A DNA stretch of 64,000 nt, taken from positions 248,001 through 312,000 of the forward strand of contig CAJNYU010002338.1 of NCBI GenBank assembly GCA_905331475.1, given 5' to 3'. Position numbers and translations under genes: made by a program. Below are positions 24,589 to 38,613 of the stretch, in pieces. Numbering within the stretch: the first letter of the stretch is position 1; each line of letters opens with the position of its first letter. The notes under the pieces were generated by a model. That model searched no databases, was not told the DNA's origin, and worked only from the letters and a program-made list of their open reading frames with translations. The stretch is from Rotaria socialis. Taxonomy: Eukaryota; Rotifera; Eurotatoria; Philodinida; Philodinidae.

Positions 24589-27134
24589 TCAATGGGCTCG
24601 ATCATTAGTTCTGACAAATTTATACAAAAAAATTGATCCAGTAAACAATGTTAATAAACCAATAAAAAAATGGCGGCGATATCGTGTCATGAGAAGTGAT
24701 AAAATCGATGAATTATTATTATTATTATTATTTAATAATGATGATTTATCATCTAATTTTGATTTGATCTCATCAATTTTTTTCTTTAAACCCTCATTGC
24801 GTTTCAAACGTTCTTCGCGAAGACGAACAGAAGTTTCTGCATCATTTCTAAAGTTAAAGACGAATACAAATTATTCGTTTAAAGTACTTCAATATTTATT
24901 CATACTTTGTTTCTAGCGAATGAGAATTATTTGCAGTTTTTTCAGCACGCTTTTTTAATTCATACTTAATATTCTCAAGACTTGTACTTAATTTTGAGTC
25001 ATTTTCATCATCACTTCCGCTCGATGTATCAAAATCACTTTCATTAAATAAATTTTCACTTTGTTCAAGTTCGTCAAGCTCTTTTAAACCAGCAACAATT
25101 GCCATATAAGAAAATCTAAAATTATTAATCCGATTTAATTCTATATTTATTTAATATTTTACCTTAATTGTTCTGGTGTCTGAATAAGCCCATGACGTTG
25201 TGTTCGTATATGTTCAAGAACTTCAATTAATGATACATTCTCTGGATTATCTGTATGAGCAAGCTAGAACCAAAAACAATGAAGAGCAGATATTATTACT
25301 AGAGAAAATTCAAGCGTATTTTGTTTTTATTATTTCACCATTTTTAAGATTGAGTCAACAAGAACGAATGTTCCCGAGCGTCCGATACCTAGTGACAAAG
25401 AAAGGCGCATGGTTTCTTACATGAAAAATAAGCTCTTGAATTACTTTACCAGCACTACAATGAAGAACTGGTGGGCCAAAACGAGAATCAAAAGCACCGC
25501 AATGACGAACATCACTTAATAATTGTAAGAACGGCTCAGATGCACTTGGTGCACCATGATCCGGCCAATCGAAATCTGACCAATGAATTATCGGACGAGT
25601 TTCACCTGTCTGATACAAAAGATTTGTATTTCAAACGGGTAAGAAAAATTTTCAAATAGATACTTACTAAAAGATTCGTTAATTCGAATTTTCGTTGCGT
25701 ATAATATTCTTCCTGTCTTTCAGATACAAATGATACTTTTAAATCAACTTCCTCAAAATATAATTCACTTTCATTTTCGTAATCAGGATAATAAAGCCAA
25801 CATTTATTCTAAATAAAAATATAGCAAAGAATGAAAAAGCCATTTGTTTTACTGTTATATCGAAGTTTTAAATGAATAGATAATTTTAAATTTTGAGATA
25901 TATCAAATCAATTTTTATTAATTAAAATAAATGTTTTGACTAAAAATTCGTTTACTTCATAAATTTATAATTGTCTCACATTACGTTATATTTATAGCTA
26001 GAACTTGTCAAAAGTTAATGACTCTTATGAACTTTCAATTCTTCTGATTGGATTCTGCTGCATGGATCAAGTACTGCTTCTAAATGGTAGTTAGTAGCAG
26101 ATGGATTTTCTATTTGAGATATCACAAGCAAATTTGAGTCAATGAATAAATTCAAAACATTTTAAAATGCTTTAGCCGACAGCTAAAAAAGAGGCATTCT
26201 TATTGTTTTCTCGTTAGGAATGTTGGTAGAATTTTCTCAGCCGGACAAGAACCATTTCTGTGCAAACTATTACGAACAATGCATACAGAAAAAAAGGCAT
26301 TTTCATTTGAAACTATGTATTAACAGACTGTCCAATCCAATTATAGACAAATTTGGAAACGTTTTTAAATTATACAATCATCGTATAGAATCTATTAGTT
26401 TGAAAGTGTCAATGAAATCTATGGCTGAACAAGTATCCAATAGATAAATGTAACTTATATGGAGTATGATGGTATATAATTATTGAAATTAAAATAAAAA
26501 ATACTTAATTGTTATAGTAAATATAGATGTATCTATGTATTTACATTTTTTACTAACAAATGAATTATTTTCTTTTTCTGTTCTCTAAATCACTTACACA
26601 TCCTTTTTCTACTAAACGAGTTAACATCACAATGACGCGACTGTTTTGTTCCCAAACCATTTGCCAAAAATGCTCTGATGTTGTTGGAAGTGGACCCTTC
26701 GGTATAAAAGAAAATAAGTATTATCAAGACGAACCTAAGTGCTTTACTTGTGTGAGAATATAATTTCGATTTGCCGATGGGACTTGAACAAAATTTGCGT
26801 TGATATAATCATTTGAACCTCGTTGTAAACGTACACGAGTATCATCATCTAAAGTATGCACATTGGTCAAATCAAATTTTTAAATAAAAAAACAAAAACT
26901 TTTTGTTACAAGGTAAAACATCACGAAATCGATTCAATCCTCGATTGATACTTGAGAGTGCAATATCATTTTTTTTCTCTAATGTTCGAACGCCATGATA
27001 ATTCGCAAGTTTCTAAAAGAAGTATCCAAGTTAATTCATAAATATTACTAAAAAAAACAGAAACAAACACGAAATAATGTGGTCCAACCATGTTCTCGTT
27101 CAATTCTCTGAAATTCTTCGTCAATATGTGACAT
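24589..27134 (-). CDS. PTPN1: Protein tyrosine phosphatase, non-receptor type 1/2-like, ER tail-anchored
   Basis: Removes phosphate from phosphotyrosine on signalling proteins at the ER surface. Exons, gene order: 27069-27134, 26910-27012, 26748-26848, 26598-26696, 25668-25808, 25450-25609, 25339-25388, 25163-25263, 24906-25115, 24589-24847; 429 residues against 435 in human PTP1B. Visible: [11 protein letters not shown] pTyr loop, [11 protein letters not shown] loop (Asp about 187), signature HCSAGIGRSGT (Cys about 221; split by an intron after the Gly), Q-loop QTPEQLRFSY. The tail is acidic, then Lys-rich with an Asn run, and ends in a hydrophobic anchor (about 402-422). The pTyr-loop Tyr of PTP1B (Tyr46) is Phe here. 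A 5'-UTR acceptor (TTTCTAG) seems to lie about 20 bp upstream of the ATG. AATAAA at 24527-24532 follows the stop by about 60 bp. PTPN1 and PTPN2 cannot be told apart; probably the common ancestor of both. Confidence 0.9.
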
Positions 27135-28870
27135 AGTTTTGTTTTAATCTAGAAATGAAGTAAAACATTTTATTAATTGATAAATTCTATTTTTTCTTGT
27201 TAATAATTCATTTTTCTAAACATACTTAACATTCTATGATTGAATATACAAAGAAAACGACTTTTAAAAAAAAATGAAGCATCGTTTTGTTTTCTGGTAA
27301 GTTTCAAATCAAGTCGTTTAATATTAAAAAAAGTATTTTCCTTCGTATTCAAGTTTTTTAAATATTATAATAATATCTAACATATCGAAATATTATCAAA
27401 CGATGCTTATCCGTGTTCACCAGTTTTTTTGTCTAAAAATACTAATATAGAGAATCAACAATAAACAATTCAATAGGATTCTTAATATATAATTATACGC
27501 TAATTTGAATTAGTTGAAAATTCTAAAGTATTATTCTTATTAAAGCTATGCATGATCACTATTACTCAAGTATCAATAAATCCAAAGAATTCAATATAGA
27601 AAATTTCGAGATTCATCAATTCCAAATACTAGAGAAAGTTTTGTCACTGTTCGTGAATCATGCCTCGAATAGATTTATTTTTCAAAGCATGACTGTAAAA
27701 TGCGAAGACATACTTCAGTAAATTCTGTAATATATTGCCTCAAGAAGTTCTTATGACTATCTTGTGATGTATCAAGATTATCAACAGTAGTTTTCTTTTG
27801 ATCATATTTTATGTACAGAAAATAAAGATAATTTATTAAAAAGTAATAAATTATTTTCGAAATTATTGTTAAATGCATCGTTACAAATATGCTTTTTCTT
27901 TTTATGAGTTTATTATTAATTATGTAATCATGAGATATTTTGTCAATATTTCTAATTTTTTGGTCGAAAAAATCGTTTCTTTTTACTTCATATGTTCTTA
28001 ATAGTGAACATTGAATTAAATCCTTGTCAATTATCAACAGTAGAAAACATACGTGATTCGTAATACATAATCAATAAACTTTCAAAAAATTATTCAATCT
28101 TCGAGATCATTTTTGAATTATCCTAGACTAAAACTAACTATCAATAAAAATTTGTTTTTAGTCTCTAGATTCCTACCTTATATAAAGGATTTTTTCCGTC
28201 TAAATAAATACGAAAATAATTTTTCTTTTTTTCACGATAAAAATTCTCTCAAAAAAATTTAAAAAACTTACTACTCTTTAATTAATTATCATCGACATGA
28301 GCATTTGTATTTAATCACTCTGAAAGAAAAAGTTTTCTACAATGACTCACATTTTTATTATTAGTTTTTTTGTTCTTTCTTCTTCCTGAACACACACGCA
28401 CAAAGGTTCAGACAACAACAAAAAAAAAACAGAAATTGAGTATCATTTATATATAGTATATATATATATATTTGTGTGTGTATGTCGAAAGCTAACGTTC
28501 ACTGTGCATGTTTATATAACGGATAAATAAATATATATGTATATATGTATATACGTATATATGAATAAATAATAACCTGTCCTGTGTATTTGAGAAATAT
28601 TATATACAATAAAATCAGAAAAGAAAGTCTCTTATTTTCAACTGTTTATAGGTCTACTCAAAAGTGTACTACACAAAAAAAAAACAGAAACATTCATTTT
28701 ATCCATCTAAGTAAAAGAAGATAATATGTATAAATAAGTGCGATTTTTTTCTTGATAAAAAGAGACGAACAACAACGGAAAAAAGAAAAGATACAACATC
28801 AATGCATGAATACACAGATGCGCACGAAAATCGAAACTAATGCAGTTGATTTATTGTCATAAAATTTATC
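27135..28870. other. Gap between phosphatase and Rab2
   Basis: 1.7 kb, very AT-rich, probably the upstream region of the phosphatase gene and the 3' flank of Rab2. It includes a TA-rich tract at about 28450-28570. A 120-codon minus-strand ORF (27675-28037) has no recognisable motif and an AT-driven composition; I do not call it a gene. Confidence 0.5.
28850..28855 (-). terminator. Poly(A) signal of Rab2
   Basis: AATAAA on the minus strand about 15 bp after the Rab2 stop, implying a very short 3' UTR. Confidence 0.55.
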
Positions 28871-29932
<1,062 letters not shown>

Positions 29933-30384
29933 TCTTTTTATGAAAAAATTTCAATGATTTGTATTCTAGTTGAAAATGAAGAAAAGAATCTAGAATATAT
30001 TATAATAGAAATGTTTGCTTTTAGGATGATTCATGTTTCAATTTCAATCGAGATATCAGCTGCTTTGCAACGTCACCATCTTGAATACTTGTGATCGAGT
30101 GACTTCGAGAAAGTAAATATTGTATCATTGCTGTTTATGGTTTTTGTTTAATTAGTGACATCTATGTTTTTTTTTATTGCGGAGGACTATGATAGATAAT
30201 TTATTGGAAATTACCGAGTAAGCTATCGAAATTCGATTCAATGGGAAAGTTAAATTTCTTCTTAAAATTAAGTTAGATTGATGATAATTACTTTAGAGAA
30301 GATTGATTATTGCAATTGTTAACAATCTGAAAGATTTGTATCTCAAATAATCACTTGTAAAGTAATTCTTGTTTGTCATTAAAG
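29933..30384. promoter_or_regulatory. Shared divergent promoter region, Rab2 / WDR3
   Basis: 452 bp between the start codons of two housekeeping genes on opposite strands. It must contain both 5' UTRs and start sites. I see no clear TATA element assigned to either gene. A bidirectional promoter is an inference from spacing. Confidence 0.6.
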
Positions 30385-33300
30385 ATGGTTCTCACAAAAC
30401 AATATGACCGTCATGTTCCAGAAAAAGTCTTTGGTATCATCGGTAGTGGTAATGCAAATAATATTGCGTTATTACCATCAACAACTAAATCTAATGCACG
30501 TCGTGTATTTGTTCCAGCATGTGAAAGTGTTCTGTTATGGGATCTAAAAACTCATTCACAAGTATTTTTTTTATTTCTTTCATTATTGGTTTTTTATTTA
30601 TCTATTCTAAATTAATTAATTTAAAGATAAATAAATTTGCCGATGAAGCAAGCTCAACATCAGTATCAAAGAAAAAAACTCGTGAAGAAGTAATTGTTGT
30701 TAGTGTTAGCCCTAACGGAAAACATTTAGCGGTCGGATATCAAAATGGAATTATTAAAATATTTTCTTTGACACAAAATGAAACAACGGTGAATTTTCAT
30801 GGACATAAATCGACTATAACAACATTGATATTTACACAAGATTCTGCAACACTTATCTCAGGATCTAAAGTATTTATAAATAATGAAATATATTTTATTG
30901 AAAAAAAATGACCTATTTTCTTTTTCTTATTAGGATACAGATATTATTGCTTGGGATTTAATTACTGATGCTGGTCTGTATCGTCTTCGAGGCCATAAAG
31001 CTCCTATAACTAAAATTATTCTGATGGAAAGTCAACCAGTAATTATTTCAAGGTAGTAATAGACAATAAAAAAAGTCAGTTAAATGTGATGTAAAATTAT
31101 TTTCTAGTTCAAAAGATATGACAATTAAATTCTGGGATATGACTATTCAACATTGTTTTCACACAATTGTTACTCATCGAACAGAGGTTTTGTTCTTTTA
31201 GTATTATTTACTTTGAATTTTATTTATTTTTTTTTTGTGAAAAATAGGTGTGGAGTATTGCTTTAGCACATGATCGATACTTAGTAACTGGCTGTTCAGA
31301 TAATGAATTACGATTTTTTGCCTTGCGATCTACAAAAACTGTACGAACTATATTTTGTTGTTTGTATCATAGACGATTATTTGTCTTGTTTAGGATGAAG
31401 ATGATACTTTTGTTTTTCCTCCAATGCAAGATGAAAAGACAAATGAAGATCAGGTAAATATATACCATTTGAAGTGAACTTAAATCAGAATTTATCTGAA
31501 TCATTTTCATCGGAGTTCATCCTTTCAGAATTTCCAGTTCTATAATGAAATAGATGATTTCAATGAGTTGTTGTTTTTTTGCATTGAAATTTTATATCTA
31601 GCAATTAAACATATTCTATTCAATGCGATAGTAAAGACAAGAAATATTTTTGTCAAAGAAATACTGTTCAATAGACCTCAGAGAGCACAAAGATAGAACT
31701 ATTTTTTTCTGGAAATGATGATATGTACCTACTATGTCGCATAACTTATCAATTCTCTTCATATGTAAATGAGAATGTGCATCAACAAGAGATGAACATG
31801 GTTACTAACTGAACTTCCATCGGCATTATGTACGCCCGGTTGATTTCGAGCAATTTATACGACTAATAGATACCTGTTCAGTTAGTTGATTTGAAAATGA
31901 ACTTATTCGGATGGAAATATATCTTTAATTTGTTCGGTATGCCATATTCTGTTATAGGTGTTTCAAAAGTTGATATATCATCATTTCACTTATGATCTAG
32001 AAAAAAACTTTTGTCTACAGTCGAAAATTTATATGATGACTTCTCGACTCGCTCTTTTTGTGTACTCAAAAAAAAAAGAGTACACTATAGAATCGGTCAG
32101 TGTGTCCGGCCGTCCGTTTATTCGATAACTCTTCACAATTACATTCGATTGAGCTGAAATTTTGTGCACAGAATTGTCTTATCAATATCTAGGTCGAGTT
32201 CGAAGATGAGAAGGATCCGTCAAGAAATGGCTGAGTTGTCGAAAAAATTGTCATTTTTGATCAGACCATCCCTGAGGGGGAGTACAGGGATTTTTCAAAA
32301 AAAAAATTTTCTCAGAATTATTCACAACATATATAAATCGACTCAGTTTTTAACGCTGATTCTAAATCTGATATTAGTTTTGAACTAAGTCATAGCTTTC
32401 TAACGAAACATCGCCTGAAAAACGTCTCAAAATTCACAAAAACTCCATCCAGAAATCAAATTGTCTAGTTTCTCATGATAATTTTCGTGTTCAGGCATTC
32501 TAGAACGACTCATATGTCGCATGCACTTTTTGCAGTACACATAACTCTCGGATGAAATCCGAAGTTTCCACATTTATTTTACATACATTTACTTTTCTAG
32601 GTGCTTATTCATGTTCAATCTCTTGGCTCTCTTGTTCGCAAAAGTAAACAACGTGTATCAAACTTAATCATTGATAATGAAAGTCGCGTACTCGCCTGTC
32701 ATGTAAACTACTTTTTTTTCTATGCGATGAATTTAATTTTTATTAAATTATTCATCAGGGTATGGAATCTTTCGGTGAATTTTTTCGTATAGCAACTATT
32801 GATGAAGTTCGTACACGTCTTCGAAAACGATTTTTAAAAGCACGAAAACGAAGAGAAAATGGTGATGAGAAAAAGTAAACACATCTATTTGTTAAACATG
32901 AAATCTTTTAACATTGAACAACAAATTATGAAATTTTCTTTTTAGCGAGGAAGAAATTAAAATCGACTGGGATATATCATTAATATTTACTTTAATGTGT
33001 GAAATAAAATTTGATGGAAAAATACGTGCAATGGATCTTTTCATGGATACAAATATGATATGCAAAGTAATATAGAATTTATTTTTTGAATTATTTAAAC
33101 GAATGAAATTTATCTAGATTATTGCATTGACATTAAGTAATAAAATTGATATAAGTTCATTGAATATTCAAGATAAAACTGTTGAACAACTGCCATCTAT
33201 TGAAAAATCTGCTCATAGAACAGAAATTCGATGTTTAGCATTTAGCTCCGATGATATGCTCATCGCTTCTGGTAGTGGAGAATCGCTTAAAATCTGGAAT

Positions 33301-36300
33301 AGGTTAAATATTCTTTGATTGATTTTCTATTAAAATAAAAATAAATTCTTATTTAGACATAGTTGTGAATCAATACGAACAATTTCCTGTTCCTATGCAC
33401 TTTGTTGCATGTTTTTACCAGGTGATCATTCAGTTTTAATTGGATGTAAAGTAAGAGGATCTACTAATGCAAATTCCTATTAATAAAACATTTTTTTCAT
33501 TTCAGAATGGTTCACTACAAATAGCTTGTCTTGATTCAGCTTCAATCATTGAAACAATTCAAGGACATGAAGAAAATCAGTCAGTTTGGGCCATGTGTAT
33601 GACACCTGATCGAGTAAATTTGTTCGATGAAGAAAACGCTTGTCGAATATTTTATTTTGAATTTTTTCTAGCAATCGTTTTTGACCGGTGGAAGTGATAA
33701 AAAAATTCAATTTTGGAATTTTGAATTAAAAGATGACAATGAAAATAATACGAAAAAAGTAAGATTTTATATTTATAGAAGCAAATCTTTCGGTTCTTAG
33801 CGCAATGAATATGATGAGTTCTGTTTTTTTGCTGAGAACTATAATCTCGTACTTATGAATGTTATAGATTCTATAATATTCTTGAATAGATTTCTGTTAA
33901 TTTATTCTTAAAACACAATCATTATGAAACAGTTACACGTACTCTTAAGTTCGATCTATCTAGTAATTTGGCAGTTTTATGTTAGTTCATATCAATGTTT
34001 TCTGTGTCATATTTGAAATTTCTCTTTTTCACTTATTATAGATACATTTTATGTTTAAAAAACACTATCGAAGTCTGTTCTCATTTTTCTAAAAGTCGAT
34101 AATGTTCAGAAATACTCAAATGTGAGACCGAAGTCTAGATTCACTGTAAATCCATGCAATATATAATAGAAGAATGTTTCATATAAATTGTGAAAATTTT
34201 AATAATTTACTAGACAGCTCGAGCATTTGTGTGATCATATTCAGTTTCATATACTCTTCTTTGATACAATAATAATGATATATAAACTAGAGTATATAGA
34301 TATATGTTAATCTGTCTTAGCATTGCGCCTGACAAGAAAATCGGTGGTTGTATATGAAGTTCTGATAGAAATTATTTGTTTTAAAATTCGATGTGTCAGT
34401 AGCAAAATATTAGAAAATCGAAGTAAATTCAAAATCTGTATTGATTTCAAACGATGTTTCTCATGTTGATTAAATAAATTCCAACAGAAAGATTTTTTCT
34501 GATACATAAATTAGTGTAAATAAATTTTAGTGTTTGTGCTTGATGAATCAATAATGTTTATTATTTTTTGGAATAGATTTCAGAGGTTCATTTAATTTTA
34601 AAAGGGTTGATATTGTTCAGAGAATATTTTCATGTTTTACCTTTGCCGTACGATTGATTCATATATATATATACGTGTAGTATGATTCTTTGCCATATTC
34701 AATTCCATAATAGTTCACTAGATAAGTGAATGCATTCTCATATGATGAAAATTTAATCGACACTATTATCGTCGAAAGTTCTATTTCTTCTATTGAGAAA
34801 TGCAAAATATGAATATTTGTAATCAGAAGTTTCTAAAAAACTACTTCTGAAAACAACAAAATTATAAAGATTAATGATGACTGACATTTTAATCACTGTA
34901 TGAATTCTTAATAAACTGCTATGTAAAGAAATATTTTCTAATTTAGGCAAGAAAACGTTTATCGTTCGACCAAAAACGTTCGTTTGATGTTGGTGAAGAT
35001 GTTCTTGCATTAAAAATATCGTAAATAAAGCTTTTTATTATAGTATGAAATGAAAATGGATTCTTTTTAGTCCAAATAATCGATATTTTGTTGCTGCATT
35101 AATGGATACAACTGTTAAAGTATTTTTTATGGATTCTTGTCAAGTAAAGCAAAACGATCTTTTGTTGTTGTTTAATAAAATTATTTTATTTAGATGTTTC
35201 TTTCATTATATGGGCATTCTCAACCTGTACTTTGTCTTGATATATCATCGGATAGCCGTCTTGTTATAACTGGCTCAAGTGATCGTAATATTAAAATCTG
35301 GGGTTTAGATTTTGGTGACTGTCATCGATCATTATTTGCACATGACGATACTATAACAGCTATACAATTTGTACCAAAAACACATTTATTTTTTTCGGCT
35401 AGTAAAGATAATCGATTAAAATACTGGGATGCTGATAAATTTCTTCACATACAAACATTAGATGTTCGTTTCATTTTTCTTTCGAAACAATGTGAACACA
35501 TCTTTTATTTTGTATTCTTTTATTTAGGGTCATTGTGGTGAAATTCGTTGTATGTCAATCACAAATAATGGCATGCATATTGTAACTGCCGCTCATGATC
35601 GATCGATTCGTCTATGGGAAAGAACAGAAGAACCATTAATACTTGATGAAGAGAAAGAACAGGTAATTGTGTTTTTTCTCTCTTTCAATCGATTTTGATT
35701 GATGATTGTATCGAAAAGCAATAGTATAGAGACATCGAAGAAAGTTTTTGACGTTTACATAGCGGAAATCTGAAGAACGCGTTTACTTTGTGTGTATCTA
35801 ATCTTCTTGGCTTTCGATTTTGTTTTTTTTTACATACTAATATTATGTTAATAATTAAATATAAATAGAACACTTTTCTATTCGAAGACAAAAACGTCAT
35901 TTGTATGTAAACAGCATACTAATGAGAACTAAGTACTGGTCTAACACAAGTATTCATCTGATGAGAAAAGAAGAAGCATAGTAAAATGTTTATGCTTAGG
36001 AAAACAAAAGTCTTGATTGAGAAACGTTTGAATAAAGTTCATCAGCTGATTAAATTATGTAAATTAAGTTTTGCTTTTCTACGAGAATATTAATACCAAC
36101 GTGAGAGAAATAAGGTTCAATCAATGTTTCATGAAAAACAGTAATACATGATAGATGATAAGTTAGTTCGAATAGTAAAATACAGAAACAAATAACTGAA
36201 CTACGTAAATAAATACATTGAGAATGAATAACCAAGTTTGAATTATATTATTAATCATATTCGCATATCATGATATACTTACGAATTACACTGGAAATGC

Positions 36301-38613
36301 CTATGTTTCTTAGAGTGATTCACAGTTATTTCAAACACGATTCAAAATTGAATAACGAAATTCCATCTTTGATTTGTATCAAGACTTACAGAATTCATTA
36401 CTGCAATCATAGGCAAAAACCTGAATTTCTTGAAGAATGCTGATTTATTTAATTTAGCACAGTTTTCTATTGTATTTTTTGCCATGTCTCAATTTAAACT
36501 CAACCTTATTATTTAAATGGTGGTCTACAAATAAGGAAAGTCTCTGCATTGTCTCCGTATCTTTCCTAGCTGTCATCGATTCGACTCTATTTATAAAAAA
36601 AAAAGGATTCCTCTTTTATTTCTACGAAAATATGTATGAATAGACATCATAGAAATAAAAGGGCAAAAAAAGATTTGTCTATTATATTACTGTTAGCATG
36701 CCACATTAACAACATTCAAACAGCAAATATAGTCATCCTGTATTTATGTTTTGTTAACATCGAAAAACATTGGAACAAGCGTACTGTACATTTTATAGAT
36801 CTTGGCTATCTGACTGATACGTTTAAAAATTTTCATGAAGAAATGTTATTATTTGTAATAGAAGAGCTAAATAAATATTAATTTATTTCAAATAACATAA
36901 ATTCGTTATTCTAATCTTAAATAGAAGTAACACTTATTTTATTCAGTTAAGCCTTTCCTACAAAACCTTTTTTGAATATATGAGTCATCGAGCTTAGGAG
37001 GCTTCTCAATATTCATAACATTCCTGCAATAATTTTTGTTTTTTTGCTTTTCACCCTATGGTATCCATTCATATATGATTATATAGAGATTCTCATTATT
37101 GATTGACCACCTATTTCTATTCAATTGAATCGTAAGTTTCTAGTATTGCGAATCAAAATCAAAGAAAGCAGAATTTTATCCATAGTACGATAGTCAAAAT
37201 TTGAATTGTATCTTGTATTACAGATAAAATGAAATTTAGTATGTGATAATGTGTAACATTACAACTTTATCAGATTTTCTAACTTGACTTGACAACAATT
37301 TCACAGCATTCTCTTGAACTTTATCTTGTTCTTTAAAGAATTCAATTGTAAAAGTTTCATATATTGTTGCCAGATACGTGTAGATCCCCAAATTCTTCTT
37401 TGCCATTAAAATATATCAAGAACAGATGATAAGATGATTTTGTGATATTAAAAATATTAGTGTAAAATAAAAGACTGTTATATTCATGTGAAGAAAGATA
37501 ATGATATAAATTCTAACCTCTCTAAAAGTAAAAAGTTGACGTATGTATAAGGCTCATATCATAAACAGGATTAATATATTGTTTTATTATAAATTTTGTT
37601 TGTTTTATTGTAGGAACGTGAAGCTCAATTTGAAAATGAAATGGAAAATGATGAATTTGTATTACCTGGTGAAACCAATAAAGAAATTGGTTTAGCTGCC
37701 TTAAAAACTATTGAAAGCCTGAAAGGTGTACGTTTTATTGAAATATGGCCTTATCTATTTATTCTTGTTTATTTGTTTTTCTTAGGCTGAAAGTATTATT
37801 GAAGCACTTGATATTTGGCGTGAAGAAAAATTAAAACTTGCTGAACACGAAGCAACACAAAAGGCATTAGGAAAAGAAGTAATTCAAATCTTTTGCTTTT
37901 CAAAAGAAATTAATTTTCTTTTCAATTCAGATGCCTTTACCACCACGTCATATTATGTTACAAGCATTAGAATGCCATTATACAGCTGAACGTTTTGTAC
38001 TTGAAGCATTACGGAAAATTTCAGCAAGGTATACATACACTTAGTTTTGTTTTTTTGTAATCTTATAATTAGATAAAGTTTTTAGTGATTTGGAAGCAGC
38101 ACTTCTTCTTCTACCATTTGATTATGTTCAAAAATTCTTATCACTCATTATCTATTATCTTGATCGATTTCAATCACCAGAATTATGTGTTAAATGCGCG
38201 GTGTTTCTAATCAAGTAAATTCAATTCTATTTTCTGATTATCTATTTCTATTTTCATGCTTTTGCTCTTCAGAATTCATCATGGCCTATTAACATCATCT
38301 CATCAATATTTAAATATTGTTGAACAATTAAGAACACGTTGTATGGATACAGTCGAAAAACTACGAGTAGGTTTTTGAAAGAAAAAGTAAAATTTAATGA
38401 AAACCTATTGATACTTTTATCTTTATTAAGACTAATGTTGGATTTAATCTAGCTGGTTTAAGATTGATTCGACGTCAAATTGAAGAACAAAATGATGTTA
38501 TTCTTTTTGCTGATGCAACACAAAAATTAACATCAGGAGAAACAAAAAAACGTAAAAAAGGAAAATCATCAGCTGCTATTTTGACTATCAAAGGAACATC
38601 AGCACTTGCTTGA
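30385..38613 (+). CDS. WDR3: WDR3 / Utp12, small-subunit processome WD40 protein
   Basis: Nucleolar scaffold of the UTP-B complex, needed for 18S rRNA maturation. 23 exons: 30385-30561, 30627-30869, 30934-31052, 31108-31186, 31248-31340, 31394-31453, 32601-32702, 32759-32874, 32946-33066, 33118-33302, 33357-33450, 33506-33613, 33672-33758, 34947-35020, 35071-35143, 35194-35463, 35528-35662, 37614-37727, 37786-37878, 37931-38028, 38086-38214, 38273-38366, 38431-38613. All joins keep frame and give 948 residues (human 943). It starts MVLTKQYDRHV. Two WD40 propellers are visible by GH...WD repeats (GSKDTDIIAWDL; GSSDRNIKIWGLDFGDCH), with the hallmark FVPKTHLFFSASKD. A Utp12 domain lies at about 792-925, followed by a Lys-rich end. 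The donor at 37728 is GTACGT; an alternative 2 bp earlier breaks the frame. Three introns exceed 1 kb (31454-32600, 33759-34946, 35663-37613). Confidence 0.96.
32060..32600. repeat. Possible dispersed repeat in a long WDR3 intron
   Basis: An A-rich tract, then GGTCAGTGTGTCCGGCCGTC and a stretch of more GC-rich, old-looking sequence that stands out from the surrounding intron. I see no paired ends or target duplication, so the repeat identity is a guess. Confidence 0.3.

Noticed and set aside
24533-24916. 127-codon plus-strand ORF
   Set aside because: It is antisense to the last two phosphatase exons and their intron; no motif of its own.
26748-26910. Phosphatase exon 2/3 junction seemed to lack an AG acceptor just before a TTTGATTTG stretch
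   Set aside because: A canonical acceptor (CATACTTTAG) lies slightly further on and gives DVLPYDDTRVRL, which fits the family better.
27675-28037. 120-codon minus-strand ORF between the phosphatase and Rab2
   Set aside because: Composition follows AT-rich DNA (Ile, Lys, Asn, Tyr), no motif and no exon partners. It could be a small unknown gene but I cannot support it.
36636-36881. 81-codon ORF inside a WDR3 intron
   Set aside because: No motif; begins after an A-rich tract and lies wholly in the 2-kb intron.
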